The notes under the pieces: generated by a model
The model's input: only the letters and a program-made list of their open reading frames with translations
Database searches by the model: none
What the model was told of the DNA's origin: nothing
Origin: Pseudomonas sp. G34
Lineage (GTDB): Bacteria; Pseudomonadota; Gammaproteobacteria; Pseudomonadales; Pseudomonadaceae
Length of the DNA stretch: 64,000 bases
Direction of reading: 5' to 3'
Assembly (NCBI RefSeq): GCF_031119625.1
Contig: NZ_JAVHZV010000029.1
Location: 558,001-622,000 of the forward strand
Shown here: one piece after another, positions 1 to 9,108 of the stretch
Layout of the letters: each line of letters opens with the position of its first letter
Position numbering within the stretch: position 1 is the first letter of the stretch
Position numbers and translations under genes: made by a program

Positions 1-243
1 CAGGTAGCGCTCCTTGCGATAGGCCTGGGCGAAAAACTCATCGAGCGCCTGGAAATCGAGGTCATACAGCAGCCTGAGTATCTGCTTGCGCACGTCGAGC
101 TGCTTGCTGCTGGTGTAGAGCGCCACGAGGTACCCAGCGCCCTGCTCGTCGACCTGGGCCGGCTCCAGCGCGAACAGCGCCTCGCGAACGTCCGCGAGGC
201 GCTTGCCGGCAACGCTGCGTAGCACCTCGGGAAATTCGCTCAT
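1..243 (-). CDS. Hypothetical protein, N-terminal 81 residues only (runs off the left edge)
   Basis: An open frame begins with ATG at 243 (MSEFPEVLRSVAGKRLADV...) and is still open at base 1, so the 3' part is missing. The visible part is soluble, leucine- and alanine-rich and predicted helical, with short repeats of the kind seen in HEAT-like proteins (RKQILRLLYDLDFQALDEFF). It lies 35 bp downstream of aroC on the same strand and could be co-transcribed with it. I do not recognise the family and assign no function. The start is the first ATG after aroC and codon use matches the neighbours. Confidence 0.7.
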   Translation of the reverse strand, partial: MSEFPEVLRSVAGKRLADVREALFALEPAQVDEQGAGYLVALYTSSKQLDVRKQILRLLYDLDFQALDEFFAQAYRKERYL

Positions 244-278
244 TGCGCCCTCGCCTGGCAGCATGCCGGCACGCTCGC

Positions 279-1370
279 TCAACGCTGCGGCAGTACCGGC
301 GTAGTCACCCGCACATCGGCGTTCTGCCCGCGGTGGCGCAGCAGGTGATCCATCAGCACGATGGCCATCATCGCTTCGGCGATCGGCGTGGCGCGGATGC
401 CGACGCAAGGGTCGTGGCGACCCTTGGTGATCACGTCCGCCGGGTTGCCATCGACATCGATGGAGCGCCCCGGCGTGGTGATGCTGGAGGTCGGTTTGAG
501 CGCCAGATGAGCGACGATCGGCTGGCCGCTGGAAATGCCACCGAGAATGCCGCCGGCATGGTTGGACACGAAGCCGGCAGGCGTCAGCTCGTCGCGGTGC
601 TCGGTGCCGCGCTGGGCCACCGAAGCGAAGCCATCACCGATTTCCACGCCCTTGACCGCGTTGATGCTCATCAGCGCATGGGCCAGCTCGGCGTCCAGGC
701 GGTCGAAGATCGGCTCGCCCAGGCCCGGCATCACCCCTTCGGCGACCACGGTGATCTTCGCGCCGACCGAATCCTGGTCGCGGCGAAGCTGATCCATGTA
801 CGCCTCCAGCTCCGGCACCTTGTCCGGATCGGGGCTGAAGAAGGCGTTCTCCTCCACCGAATCCCAGGTCTTGAAGGGGATTTCGATGGGGCCCAGCTGG
901 CTCATGTAGCCGCGGACGACGATACCCTGGCTGGCCAGGTACTTCTTGGCGATGGCGCCGGCCGCCACGCGCATGGCGGTTTCCCGGGCCGAGCTGCGGC
1001 CGCCGCCACGGTAGTCGCGAACGCCGTATTTATGGTGGTAGGTGTAGTCGGCATGGGCCGGGCGGAACAGGTCCTTGATCGCCGAGTAGTCCTTGGACTT
1101 CTGGTCGGTATTGCGGATCAACAGGCCAATGGCACAACCGGTGGTCTTGCCCTCGAACACCCCGGAGAGGATTTCCACCTCGTCGGCTTCCTGGCGCTGG
1201 GTGGTGTGACGGCTGGTGCCGGGCTTGCGGCGATCCAGGTCACGCTGCAGGTCGTCCAGGGCGATCTCCAGGCCGGGCGGGCAGCCGTCGACGATGGCGA
1301 CCAGCGCCGGGCCATGGCTCTCGCCTGCCGTAGTGACGGTGAACAGCTTGCCGAAGGTATTGCCGGACAT
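279..1370 (-). CDS. aroC: Chorismate synthase
   Basis: Chorismate synthase catalyses the last step of the shikimate pathway, converting 5-enolpyruvylshikimate-3-phosphate to chorismate with reduced FMN. The 363-aa product has the usual length. It starts MSGNTFGKLFTVTTAGESHG, the family N-terminal signature, and contains the basic RRKPGTSRHTTQR substrate/FMN-binding stretch, a VRDYRGGGRSSARETA segment and GGISSGQPI. The frame stays open 29 codons upstream, but the conserved N-terminus fixes the start at 1370. No partner pathway gene is adjacent; the later shikimate gene aroA is at the other end of the window, fused to tyrA. Confidence 0.97.
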   Translation of the reverse strand: MSGNTFGKLFTVTTAGESHGPALVAIVDGCPPGLEIALDDLQRDLDRRKPGTSRHTTQRQEADEVEILSGVFEGKTTGCAIGLLIRNTDQKSKDYSAIKDLFRPAHADYTYHHKYGVRDYRGGGRSSARETAMRVAAGAIAKKYLASQGIVVRGYMSQLGPIEIPFKTWDSVEENAFFSPDPDKVPELEAYMDQLRRDQDSVGAKITVVAEGVMPGLGEPIFDRLDAELAHALMSINAVKGVEIGDGFASVAQRGTEHRDELTPAGFVSNHAGGILGGISSGQPIVAHLALKPTSSITTPGRSIDVDGNPADVITKGRHDPCVGIRATPIAEAMMAIVLMDHLLRHRGQNADVRVTTPVLPQR

Positions 1371-1534
1371 TGCGCGAGACTCCAGAGACGTTCGATCTGC
1401 AACCTGCGGCGAAAAGGCAGGCCCATAGAGAAAGCCGCTGAGTATACTCCCAGCCAAGCGCCGAGATCACCCGCGTGCGAACCTTTGGCCAATTGCCAGC
1501 GTCCAACAGAGCCCATCACAGACCCGTCACCATC

Positions 1535-2515
1535 ATGCTGCGAGCCTTGCTTTTGACCCTCTCTCTCTTCACTGGCCTGGTTCAGGCTGCCCCCATCCTG
1601 CGTGAACCGGTCAGCCTGGATACCGGCCAGGGTGTGCTGGAAGGCTCGCTGGTTCTGCCCCAGCGCAACGAGCCGGTTCCGGTGGTGCTGCTGGTGGCTG
1701 GGTCCGGGCCGACCGACCGCAACGGCAACAACCCGGGCGGCGGGCATAACGACGCCCACCGCAAACTGGCCCAGGCACTGGCCCAGCAAGGCATCGCCAG
1801 CGTGCGTTACGACAAGCGCGGTATCGCCGCCAGCTTTGCCGCCACACCACACGAAAGCGACCTGAGCGTGGAGCGCTACGTGGCCGACGTGGTGGCCTGG
1901 GTGCAGCAATTGCGCGGGGACAAGCGCTTCAGCCAGATCATTCTGGTCGGCCACAGCGAAGGCGCGCTGATCGCCACCCTGGCAGCCAACGGCTCGGGCG
2001 CCGATGCCCTGGTGTCGATCGCCGGCAGTGCGCGGCCTATCGATCAACTGCTGCGCGAGCAACTGCGCAACCGCCTGCCGCCGCGCCTGCGTGGCGAGGC
2101 CGAGGCGCTGCTCGAAGCCCTGCATGAAGGCCGCCAGGTGGCGCAGGTGTCGGATGAGCTGACCGTGCTGTTTCGCACCAGCGTACAGCCCTACCTGATT
2201 TCCCTGTTCCGCCAGGATCCGGCGGCGGCCTTTGCCCAGGTGAAAGCCCCGGCGCTGATCCTGCAGGGCGATCACGACATCCAGGTCAGCGTGCGCGACG
2301 CCGAGGCGCTGCAGGCTGCCAACCCGCGAGCCGAGCTGCAGATCGTCAGCGGCATGAACCACGTGCTGCGCATCGTGCCGCTGGACATGGAGGCGCAGCT
2401 GGCGTCCTATAACAACCCGGATCTGCCCCTGGCCCGCGCCCTGACCACAGGCCTGGCGCGCTTTATCAAAGGGCTGCCGGCTACAGAGACCGCCAAGGCG
2501 GCCGATAACCCCTAG
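1535..2515 (+). CDS. Secreted or periplasmic alpha/beta hydrolase
   Basis: A 326-aa protein with a clear signal peptide at the start (MLRALLLTLSLFTGLVQA, cleavage likely just after). The alpha/beta-hydrolase fold is shown by the oxyanion region VAGSGPTDRNGNN, the nucleophile elbow GHSEGA, LILQGDHDIQVSV with the probable catalytic acid, and GMNHVLR with the catalytic histidine. The family includes esterases and dipeptidyl-peptidase-like hydrolases; the substrate cannot be read from sequence. The frame is open 20 codons upstream, but the signal peptide supports the ATG at 1535. It is divergent from aroC. No strong Shine-Dalgarno is visible. Confidence 0.8.
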   Translation: MLRALLLTLSLFTGLVQAAPILREPVSLDTGQGVLEGSLVLPQRNEPVPVVLLVAGSGPTDRNGNNPGGGHNDAHRKLAQALAQQGIASVRYDKRGIAASFAATPHESDLSVERYVADVVAWVQQLRGDKRFSQIILVGHSEGALIATLAANGSGADALVSIAGSARPIDQLLREQLRNRLPPRLRGEAEALLEALHEGRQVAQVSDELTVLFRTSVQPYLISLFRQDPAAAFAQVKAPALILQGDHDIQVSVRDAEALQAANPRAELQIVSGMNHVLRIVPLDMEAQLASYNNPDLPLARALTTGLARFIKGLPATETAKAADNP

Positions 2516-2617
2516 ACCCCATCCATGACCTGCTGCGACGCCGCTGGCTGCCTGTCGGGATGGTGACGCTGTCCACTCCGCCCTGTCGCTGCAGGGCGGC
2601 TTCTCGAGGAACGCCAG

Positions 2618-3400
2618 ATGACCGACAGCGACACCAGCGCGGTGGTCGCGCAACAAGGTGAACAGCCCGCGCCATCCCATCCCTGGGCCAATCTGGGCCC
2701 GGAGCATTTTCGCCTGCTGCGCCTGTCGCCCCTGCCTGTCGACCGCCACACTGGCGCGCGGCCCCTGCGTTTCCTGCAGTTCGGCCGCGTGGAGCGGCAC
2801 AGCAAGGAGCAGAGCCTGCTGCGCCTGAGCCTGCAACTGCCCGGGCAGAAACTGCGCAAGGAACAGAACGTGCTGGAGCTGTGGCTCGACCACCGCACCA
2901 AGGAAGCGCGCTTCGGTCCCGACAGTGGCCTGAGCGTGGAGCCGCAGAACCGCGGGCTTGGCCGTTTTCTGCTGGCCCAGGCGGCGGCCTGGGCCAAGCA
3001 GCACTGCGCCCATTACAGCCTGGAAAGCGGCCCACTGCCCAGCCGCGACGCGCTCAACGACGAAGCCCGCGCGCGCCGTGATCACTGCCTCAAAGCCCAG
3101 GGCTTCAGCGTCGACTACCAGGAGAATCAGCTCAAGGCGCAGTACGCTGCCTCGCGGCTCAGTGCCCTGCACAGTGACTGGAACGCCGAAAAAGTGCAGT
3201 TCATCGAGCAGCTGGATGCCGCGCAGATGCTGCAGTTGGCCGACCAGAACCTGCAGGAGCAGGATGCGCAGTTACGCAAACAACGTGAGCGTCTGGAGCA
3301 GTTCAAGCGCGAGGATGGCGGCCTGCGCTTCACCATCGCCTGCCTGGTGGCCTTCTGTCTGTTCCAGGCCGGCCTGCTGATCTGGATCGCGACCCACTAA
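2618..3400 (+). CDS. Conserved hypothetical protein with C-terminal membrane anchor
   Basis: A 260-aa protein starting at 2618 after a good Shine-Dalgarno (GAGGA, 7 nt spacing). Residues about 25-170 are a soluble domain with a short GNAT-like segment (PQNRGLGRFLLAQAAAW), but no complete acetyl-CoA loop is convincing. Residues about 190-235 are charged and heptad-like (AAQMLQLADQNLQEQDAQLR), a likely coiled coil. A single C-terminal transmembrane helix follows (FTIACLVAFCLFQAGLLIWI), giving a tail-anchored arrangement. It lies 102 bp after the hydrolase gene. The stop codon abuts a palindromic repeat element. I do not recognise a characterised homologue. Confidence 0.75.
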   Translation: MTDSDTSAVVAQQGEQPAPSHPWANLGPEHFRLLRLSPLPVDRHTGARPLRFLQFGRVERHSKEQSLLRLSLQLPGQKLRKEQNVLELWLDHRTKEARFGPDSGLSVEPQNRGLGRFLLAQAAAWAKQHCAHYSLESGPLPSRDALNDEARARRDHCLKAQGFSVDYQENQLKAQYAASRLSALHSDWNAEKVQFIEQLDAAQMLQLADQNLQEQDAQLRKQRERLEQFKREDGGLRFTIACLVAFCLFQAGLLIWIATH

Positions 3401-3598
3401 GCGCCTCTTCACGACCTCTTTTTTGACTGCAAAGTGGCGGAAGCGGCCGGTGAGCCTGTCGTAGGGTGGACGACGCCTCATCCGTCCACCGCTCTGCGAT
3501 CGCAATGGTGGATGAAAAGAGCGTCATCCACCCTACGTCTGCTTCTGCCTTATTGCAGCCAGTTTATGCACCTAAAAAGATCGTGAACAGGCTCTAAA
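3401..3598. repeat. Composite palindromic element A (about 197 bp) with nested 80-bp core
   Basis: The outer arms are an imperfect inverted repeat. The left arm (3401-3424) reads GCGCCTCTTCACGACCTC and the right arm (3573-3596), on the opposite strand, reads AGAGCCTGTTCACGATCT; both run on into a T-rich tract. Inside, at about 3460-3538, is a nested palindrome beginning CGTAGGGTGGACGACGC and ending GCGTCATCCACCCTACG. The left arm starts one base after the stop codon of the preceding gene. Element B at 41089-41280 has related arms and a different core. No coding frame of note lies inside. Confidence 0.7.
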
Positions 3599-3632
3599 CC
3601 ATCACCACGTCGCCGTTGCTGCCAACAACGAA

Positions 3633-3664
3633 AAAGGCCGTAGCTCCTGCAAGCCACGGCCTTT
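3633..3664 (-). terminator. Intrinsic terminator of the chemoreceptor gene
   Basis: A perfect 9-bp stem, AAAGGCCGT paired with ACGGCCTTT around a 14-nt loop. Read on the minus strand it is followed by a run of T, directly downstream of the chemoreceptor stop at 3688. The A/T flanks on both sides could let it work in both directions. Confidence 0.8.
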
Positions 3665-3687
3665 CGTTTTCCAGTTAAGCCTGCCGA

Positions 3688-5610
3688 TCAGACGCGGAAG
3701 TGGCTGACCATCTGTTGCAGCTGGCTGCCCAGGCGCGCCAGCTCGACGCTGGAGGCGGCGGTTTCCTCGCTGGCGGCAGCGGTCTGCTCGGAGATGTCGC
3801 GCACGTTGATCACGCTGCGGCTGATCTCCTCGGCCACCGCACTCTGCTGCTCGGCAGCGGCGGCGATCTGCTGGTTCATCGACTGGATGTTGGACACCGT
3901 GCGGGTGATGCTTTCCAGCGAACCACCGGCCTTGCGCGTCAGCTCGACGCTGCTGTCGGTCAGTTCGCGGCTGCTGTGCATGATGTTGGCCACCTGCTGG
4001 GTACCATGCTGCAGACCGGCGACCAGCTCCTCGATCTCCTCGGTGGATTTCTGCGTGCGCTGGGCCAGGCCACGCACTTCGTCGGCGACCACGGCGAAAC
4101 CACGACCGGCCTCGCCAGCGCGCGCGGCTTCGATGGCGGCGTTGAGGGCCAGCAGGTTGGTCTGCTCGGCCACCGCCTTGATCACGTCCATCACGCTGCC
4201 GATCTTGTTGCTCTCCTGCTGCAGATGGCTCATTGCTTCGGTGGAACGGGTCACTTCGGCAGCCAGGCGTTCGATCTGCGCGATGGCCTCGCCGACCACC
4301 CGGTCGCCGTCGTTGGCTTCACGGTCGGCGTCGGCAGCAGCGCGCGAGGCGTCGGCGGCGTTGCGCGCGACTTCCTGTACGGTGGCGGACATCTCGTGCA
4401 TGGCGGTGGCCACCTGATCGGTTTCCACCTTCTGGCTGTTGACCCCGGCGCTGGTCTGCTCGGTAACGGCCGACAGCTCCTCGGCGGCGCTGGCGATCTG
4501 GGTGACGCCGTCGCGGATGCCACCGATCAGTTCACGCAGGGTGCTGCCCATGCGCTGAATGCCCTGTTGCAGCACGCCCATCTCGTCGCGGCGGGTGACC
4601 TGCAGGGTCTGGCTCAGGTCGCCACCGGCGATGCGCTCGACGGCCACCAGGGTTTCCTGCAGCGGACGGGTGATCTGGCGGGTGATCAGCCAGGCGGCCA
4701 GGATACCGACCAGCAGCGCGATCAATGTGGTGCTCAGCTGCAGCGTGCGGGCCGATGCGGTTTCGCTGTCGCGGCGTTCCATCTGGATGGCGGTCAGCTC
4801 CTTGCTGATACGCACGATCTCGTAACCTTCCTCGGTGAGCTCCTTGCGCGCCACGGCGATGGTCTCGGTGGCAGCCTTGAAGGCCATGACCGCAGCACGG
4901 TAATTATCCAGCCCAGTGGTGACCAGATTGACCCGCTGACTATGGTCGGCCGCGAACATCTGCCGGAACGCTTGCAGCTCCTGGATGGTCTTGTCGATCT
5001 GCGCCATAGCGGTACGTTCAGCCTCGGCCGTCGGCGTGTTGGTATAACCGCGCACGTTGTAGCGCACCAATTGCCAGTTTTCCTTGGCCTTGGTGATGGC
5101 CTGAAACTGGGCTGCACGGTCCTCCTCATAAGGAGGCAGCGCCATGACTGCAGCGCTGATCTCTTCCATGGCCTGGCCGGCGGCAACAGCATGATGAGTC
5201 ATTTCCTGACGCGCTTGGTTGGCGGCGCGGTAGCCGCTGCGCATCTTGTTCAACGACGCCTGATAGGCATCGATCTGCACGCCCTGCTCTTGCAGCAGGC
5301 GCACGTTTGCCGGGCTCTTGAACGACGACAGTACCTCGCCGTGCTGGGCCTTGAAGCCGTCGAGGGACTTCTGCACGGTTTCGGCGATTTGCTCGTCGCC
5401 GTTGGCCAGCATGTATTGCAGGCGAGTAACGCGCAGATCGGTCAGCGTGTCGTTCAGACGCGCGATGTCGGCCGTCCAGTCGCTGCGTTGAATGAGGCTG
5501 CCCAGGCTGGTCCAGCCGGTCAGGGCGAGTACACAGGTAAGGGCGAGCACGAGGCCGAAGCCCAAGGCAAGTTTCAAGGTGACACTGATGTTCGAAAACC
5601 AGCTGTTCAT
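3688..5610 (-). CDS. Methyl-accepting chemotaxis protein, McpS-like with HBM-type sensor domain
   Basis: A 640-aa inner-membrane chemoreceptor. TM1 is at about residues 11-31, a periplasmic helical sensor domain at 32-288, TM2 at 289-309, then HAMP and the cytoplasmic signalling domain with the hairpin tip (NAAIEAARAGEAGRGFAVVA). The sensor domain, near 255 residues, has the size of helical bimodular (HBM) domains. The N-terminus (MNSWFSNISV, LTGWTSLGSLI) resembles McpS of P. putida, which binds TCA-cycle intermediates; that ligand range is an inference. The frame is open 26 codons further upstream, but the ATG at 5610 is preceded by GGAG at suitable spacing and TM1 follows at once. A sigma-28-like promoter lies upstream and a terminator downstream, so it is probably monocistronic. 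Confidence 0.93.
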   Translation of the reverse strand: MNSWFSNISVTLKLALGFGLVLALTCVLALTGWTSLGSLIQRSDWTADIARLNDTLTDLRVTRLQYMLANGDEQIAETVQKSLDGFKAQHGEVLSSFKSPANVRLLQEQGVQIDAYQASLNKMRSGYRAANQARQEMTHHAVAAGQAMEEISAAVMALPPYEEDRAAQFQAITKAKENWQLVRYNVRGYTNTPTAEAERTAMAQIDKTIQELQAFRQMFAADHSQRVNLVTTGLDNYRAAVMAFKAATETIAVARKELTEEGYEIVRISKELTAIQMERRDSETASARTLQLSTTLIALLVGILAAWLITRQITRPLQETLVAVERIAGGDLSQTLQVTRRDEMGVLQQGIQRMGSTLRELIGGIRDGVTQIASAAEELSAVTEQTSAGVNSQKVETDQVATAMHEMSATVQEVARNAADASRAAADADREANDGDRVVGEAIAQIERLAAEVTRSTEAMSHLQQESNKIGSVMDVIKAVAEQTNLLALNAAIEAARAGEAGRGFAVVADEVRGLAQRTQKSTEEIEELVAGLQHGTQQVANIMHSSRELTDSSVELTRKAGGSLESITRTVSNIQSMNQQIAAAAEQQSAVAEEISRSVINVRDISEQTAAASEETAASSVELARLGSQLQQMVSHFRV

Positions 5611-5693
5611 ATAATAATTCTCCAATGTGTAACCGAGTTCAGGCAGCTGGAAAATTATTATTGGACCGAGCTGTTTTTTGAGCGGCACGCATT

Positions 5694-5720
5694 CTATCGG
5701 CCAGATCGCAAATAACTAGA
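5694..5720 (-). promoter_or_regulatory. Candidate FliA (sigma-28) promoter for the chemoreceptor gene
   Basis: On the minus strand there is GCCGATAG (7 of 8 match to the sigma-28 -10 GCCGATAA), preceded at 15 bp by TCTA (2 of 4 match to TAAA). It sits 84 bp upstream of the ATG at 5610. Many Pseudomonas chemoreceptor genes use FliA promoters. The -35 match is poor, so this is moderate evidence. Confidence 0.45.
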
Positions 5721-5878
5721 GGCGAATGAATCGTTTCAGTCGGTCGGTGCCGGTGCAGGCGAGCGGTTGCCGTTTGCAGTAGGAGACAAAGCAAGATTGT
5801 TCAACGATATAGCGCGAAAGAAAGACGATCCGTCAGTATTCCGGCTACTTCAGGGGTGACGATCTGTCGCACGGCCAG

Positions 5879-6538
5879 TCAGGCCAATCGCCACACCGCG
5901 CCGTCCAGGGCGCCGTAGATGGCCCGTTTGATCGACCCCTCGATCGCCATGCCACCGGTGAATTCGCCAAAGGCCGGCAGCAGGGTCACCGCCGGCTCGA
6001 TGCTGAAGCATGGCATGCGCAGCCGGTCCCGCCCGCGCCCACGCAGCACGAAGACCGGATGCAGGTGCCCGGCCAACACATGCCGGCCCGGGCAATCCAG
6101 CACTTCGTGACACAGCGCGAACGGCCCCATTGGCCAGGGCTCGCCCACCACCTCGATACCCAACTCGGCAGGCGGATCGCCCGCGCTGCGATCATGGTTG
6201 CCACGCACCAGCAAAATCTGCAGGTCGGCATGGCGAGCTCGCCAGGCCTGCAAGGCGGCCAGGGTGCTGCCGCTGCGGGCCGGCCTGGCGTGCAGGAAGT
6301 CGCCAAGAAAGATCAGCTGGCGGGTGGGATAGTCGTGCAGCAGCTGGTCGAGGCGTTGCAGGTTGCGCGCCGTGGTGCCCTGGGGAACCGGCTGGCCGAG
6401 CAGCCGGTAGGTGGCGGCCTTGCCGAAGTGCGCATCGGCGATCAGCAGCGCCTGCCTGGCCGGCCAGTACAGGGCCTTGTCGGCCAGCAGCCACAGGGTT
6501 TCTCCGGCAATGTCCACCGCCAAGTGAGGTGCGCTCAT
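5879..6538 (-). CDS. pdeM: Ligase-associated DNA damage response endonuclease PdeM (metallophosphoesterase)
   Basis: A 219-aa metal-dependent phosphoesterase/nuclease. The calcineurin-like metal-binding motifs are in order: LIADAHFGK (about residue 32), FLGDFLHARP (about 77), VRGNHDRSAG (about 112) and LAGHLHPVFV (about 155). The position, last in a four-gene operon after exonuclease, ligase and helicase genes, is the one known for the MPE/PdeM component of the bacterial Lhr-ligase repair cluster. Its start overlaps the helicase stop by 4 bp (ATGA), implying translational coupling. The exact DNA substrate in vivo is not known from sequence. Confidence 0.93.
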   Translation of the reverse strand: MSAPHLAVDIAGETLWLLADKALYWPARQALLIADAHFGKAATYRLLGQPVPQGTTARNLQRLDQLLHDYPTRQLIFLGDFLHARPARSGSTLAALQAWRARHADLQILLVRGNHDRSAGDPPAELGIEVVGEPWPMGPFALCHEVLDCPGRHVLAGHLHPVFVLRGRGRDRLRMPCFSIEPAVTLLPAFGEFTGGMAIEGSIKRAIYGALDGAVWRLA

Positions 6539-9108
6539 GGCGACCCGGCCTTGCGCCTCGGCCGACCATCCTTGCGCTTGCGCTCGCCACGGCGGATCGG
6601 TGGTTCGACTTCCACCAGCGGTGCGCCCGGCACCTGCGGCCCGGGCCCGGCGGCGCGCTCCAGTTCGCCGAGCATACGGGCGATGCGGTCGGCGAGTTTT
6701 TCCGAGCTGAGGCGCTCGCGGAAGCGCTCCACCATCAATGGAAAAGCCAGCGGCGTGGCGCGGCGCAAGGCATGCAGGTTGAGGCGTGCGGCGCGCATGT
6801 CGGCCAGGGTATGGCGCAGCAGCTGCACATCCAGTTCCTGGCTGAGCACTTCGTCATGGGCCTGGGTGAGCAACAGGTTGCCCGGGTCATATTGGCGAAA
6901 CACGTCGAAGAACAGGCCACTGGAGGCCTGCACCTGGCGCAAGCTCTTGCCGGCGCCAGGATAACCGCCGAACACCAGGCCGGCGATCCGCGCGATCTCG
7001 CGGAAACGCCGCTGCGCCAGCTCCCCGGCATTCAGGCTGGCGAGCACGTCGTGCAGCAGCTGGTGATCACTGAACAGCTCATCATCGAGCAGCTGCGCCC
7101 AGTCCACCTCGCTGGGGCACAACAGTTCCAGGCCGTAATCGTTGACGGCGATGGAAAAACTCAGCGGCTGCCGTTGCCCGAGCCGCCAGGCCAACAGGCT
7201 GGCCAGCCCCAGGTGCACGTTACGGCCAGCGAAGGGGTACAGAAACAGGTGCCAGCCTTCGCGCGAATGCAGGGTCTCGGCCAGCAAGGTGCCGGGCGCC
7301 GGCAATGCCGACCAGTTGGCCTGCACCTCGAGCAGCGGCTGCAACAGGCGCATCTCCGGCCCCTCGAAGCGGCCCTGGGCGGCTTCGCCAAAACGCGCCA
7401 CCAGCGCTTCGGCCAGTGCGCTGGAAAGTGGCATGCGCCCGCCGTTCCAGCGGGGCACGCTGCCTTTGCTGGCATTGCTGCGTTTGACGTAGGCGGTCAT
7501 GTTCTCGACCCGCACCAGCTCCAGTGGCCGGCCGCCAAACAGGAATATGTCGCCGGGACGCAGGCGGGCGATAAAGCCCTCTTCGACGCTGCCCAGCGAA
7601 CCGCCACCGCCGCCCTTGCTCCACCATTTCACGGTCAGGCTGGCATCGCTGACGATGGTGCCCACGCTCATCCGATGGCGACGCGCCAGGCGCGCACTGG
7701 GCACCCGCCACACGCCCTCTTCGTCCGGCTCCACGCGCTGATAATCCGGGTAGGCACTCAGCGACTCGCCGCCCTGGCGCACGAAGGCCAGTGCCCAGCG
7801 CCACTGCGCCTCATCGAGGTCACGGTAGGCCCAGGTGCTGCGTATCTCGCGCAGCAGCTCGTCAGGCCGGAAGCCCCCGCCCAGGGCCATGCTGACCAGG
7901 TGCTGAACCAGTACGTCGAGGGGCTGATGGGGGGACTGACGCGCCTCGATGCGCCCGGCCGCTACCGCATCCTGCAGGGCCGCGGCTTCGAGCAATTCCA
8001 GCGCGTGGGTCGGCACCAGGGTGGCCCTGGAAGTACGCCCCGGCGCGTGCCCGGAGCGCCCGGCGCGCTGCAACAGGCGGGCAACGCCCTTGGCCGAGCC
8101 GATCTGCAGCACGCGCTCGACCGGCAGGAAGTCGACCCCCAGATCCAGGCTGGAGGTGCACACCACCGCCTTGAGCTTGCCCTGCTTGAGCCCGCTTTCG
8201 ACCCAGTCACGCACCTCGCGGGCCAGGGAGCCATGGTGCAGGGCGATCAACCCGGCCCAGTCCGGGCGCGCCGTGAGCAATGCCTGGTACCAGAGTTCCG
8301 ATTGCGAGCGGGTGTTGGTGAACACCAGGCTGACGCTGCTGTTGTCCAGCTCCTCGACCACCTGGGGCAGCAAGCGCAAGCCCAGGTGACCCGCCCAGGG
8401 AAAGCGCTCCACCGCCGGCGGCAGCAGGGTATCGATGCGCGGCTTACCGCCCTGCTCGCCGCGCACCAGGCGCCCGCTGCCGTCGGGCAGCAACACCTGC
8501 AGGGCGTGAGGCTGATTGCCCAGCGTCGCCGACAGGCCCCAGACGATCAGTTGCGGATGCCACTGGCGCAGCCGCGCCAGGGCCAGCTGCAACTGCACCC
8601 CGCGCTTGTTGCCGAGCAATTCGTGCCACTCGTCCACCACCAGCATGCCGACGTGGGCGAACTGCGCTTTGGCGTCAGCGCCGGTCAGCAGCAGGGTCAG
8701 GCTTTCGGGGGTGGTCACCAGGGCCGTGGGCAGGCGCCGCGACTGGCGCTGACGCTCCGCGCTGCCGGTGTCGCCGGTGCGCATGCCCACCGTCCAGGGC
8801 AGCTCCAGGCCATCGACCGGCGCCTGCAGGGCACGTTGCGTGTCGGCTGCCAGGGCGCGCATCGGGGTGATCCACAATACCGTCAGAGGTGCCGCTGTCG
8901 GCGCTCGTTTGCTGCCTGCGGCTTTTCTTGGCGTGGCCTTGCCAGCGAAACGATTGAGCGCGGCCAGCCACACCGCGTAGGTTTTACCGGCGCCAGTGGA
9001 GGCATGCAGCAAGCCGCTGTGCCCATCGGCGACCGCCTGCCAGACCTCCTTCTGGAAATCGAAGGCTTTCCAGCCGTTGCGCCTGAGCCAGCCAGCCGCC
9101 AGGTTCAT
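6535..9108 (-). CDS. Ligase-associated DNA damage response DEXH-box helicase (Lhr-Core type)
   Basis: An 857-aa superfamily 2 helicase. Visible motifs are FDFQKEVWQAVADG (Q-like), GLLHASTGAGKT (Walker A, about residue 32), VVDEWHELLGNKRG (DEWH box), WGLSATLG (motif III), VCTSSLDLGVDFLPVE and LLQRAGRSGH (motif VI), followed by a large C-terminal region with winged-helix and Lhr-Core-specific parts. The family has ATP-driven 3'-5' helicase activity on DNA or RNA:DNA duplexes. The start is the ATG at 9108, overlapping the ligase stop as ATGA; the frame is open upstream only because of high GC. It is co-transcribed with ligase upstream and pdeM downstream. Confidence 0.95.
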   Translation of the reverse strand: MNLAAGWLRRNGWKAFDFQKEVWQAVADGHSGLLHASTGAGKTYAVWLAALNRFAGKATPRKAAGSKRAPTAAPLTVLWITPMRALAADTQRALQAPVDGLELPWTVGMRTGDTGSAERQRQSRRLPTALVTTPESLTLLLTGADAKAQFAHVGMLVVDEWHELLGNKRGVQLQLALARLRQWHPQLIVWGLSATLGNQPHALQVLLPDGSGRLVRGEQGGKPRIDTLLPPAVERFPWAGHLGLRLLPQVVEELDNSSVSLVFTNTRSQSELWYQALLTARPDWAGLIALHHGSLAREVRDWVESGLKQGKLKAVVCTSSLDLGVDFLPVERVLQIGSAKGVARLLQRAGRSGHAPGRTSRATLVPTHALELLEAAALQDAVAAGRIEARQSPHQPLDVLVQHLVSMALGGGFRPDELLREIRSTWAYRDLDEAQWRWALAFVRQGGESLSAYPDYQRVEPDEEGVWRVPSARLARRHRMSVGTIVSDASLTVKWWSKGGGGGSLGSVEEGFIARLRPGDIFLFGGRPLELVRVENMTAYVKRSNASKGSVPRWNGGRMPLSSALAEALVARFGEAAQGRFEGPEMRLLQPLLEVQANWSALPAPGTLLAETLHSREGWHLFLYPFAGRNVHLGLASLLAWRLGQRQPLSFSIAVNDYGLELLCPSEVDWAQLLDDELFSDHQLLHDVLASLNAGELAQRRFREIARIAGLVFGGYPGAGKSLRQVQASSGLFFDVFRQYDPGNLLLTQAHDEVLSQELDVQLLRHTLADMRAARLNLHALRRATPLAFPLMVERFRERLSSEKLADRIARMLGELERAAGPGPQVPGAPLVEVEPPIRRGERKRKDGRPRRKAGSP

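Noticed and set aside
1118..3172. A 684-codon minus-strand frame spanning the hydrolase and the unknown protein genes
   Set aside because: Its last part is aroC read in another frame and the rest is antisense to genes with better start sites and domains.
3700..5715. A 671-codon open frame opposite the chemoreceptor gene
   Set aside because: Antisense shadow; the minus strand carries a complete chemoreceptor with start, Shine-Dalgarno and terminator.
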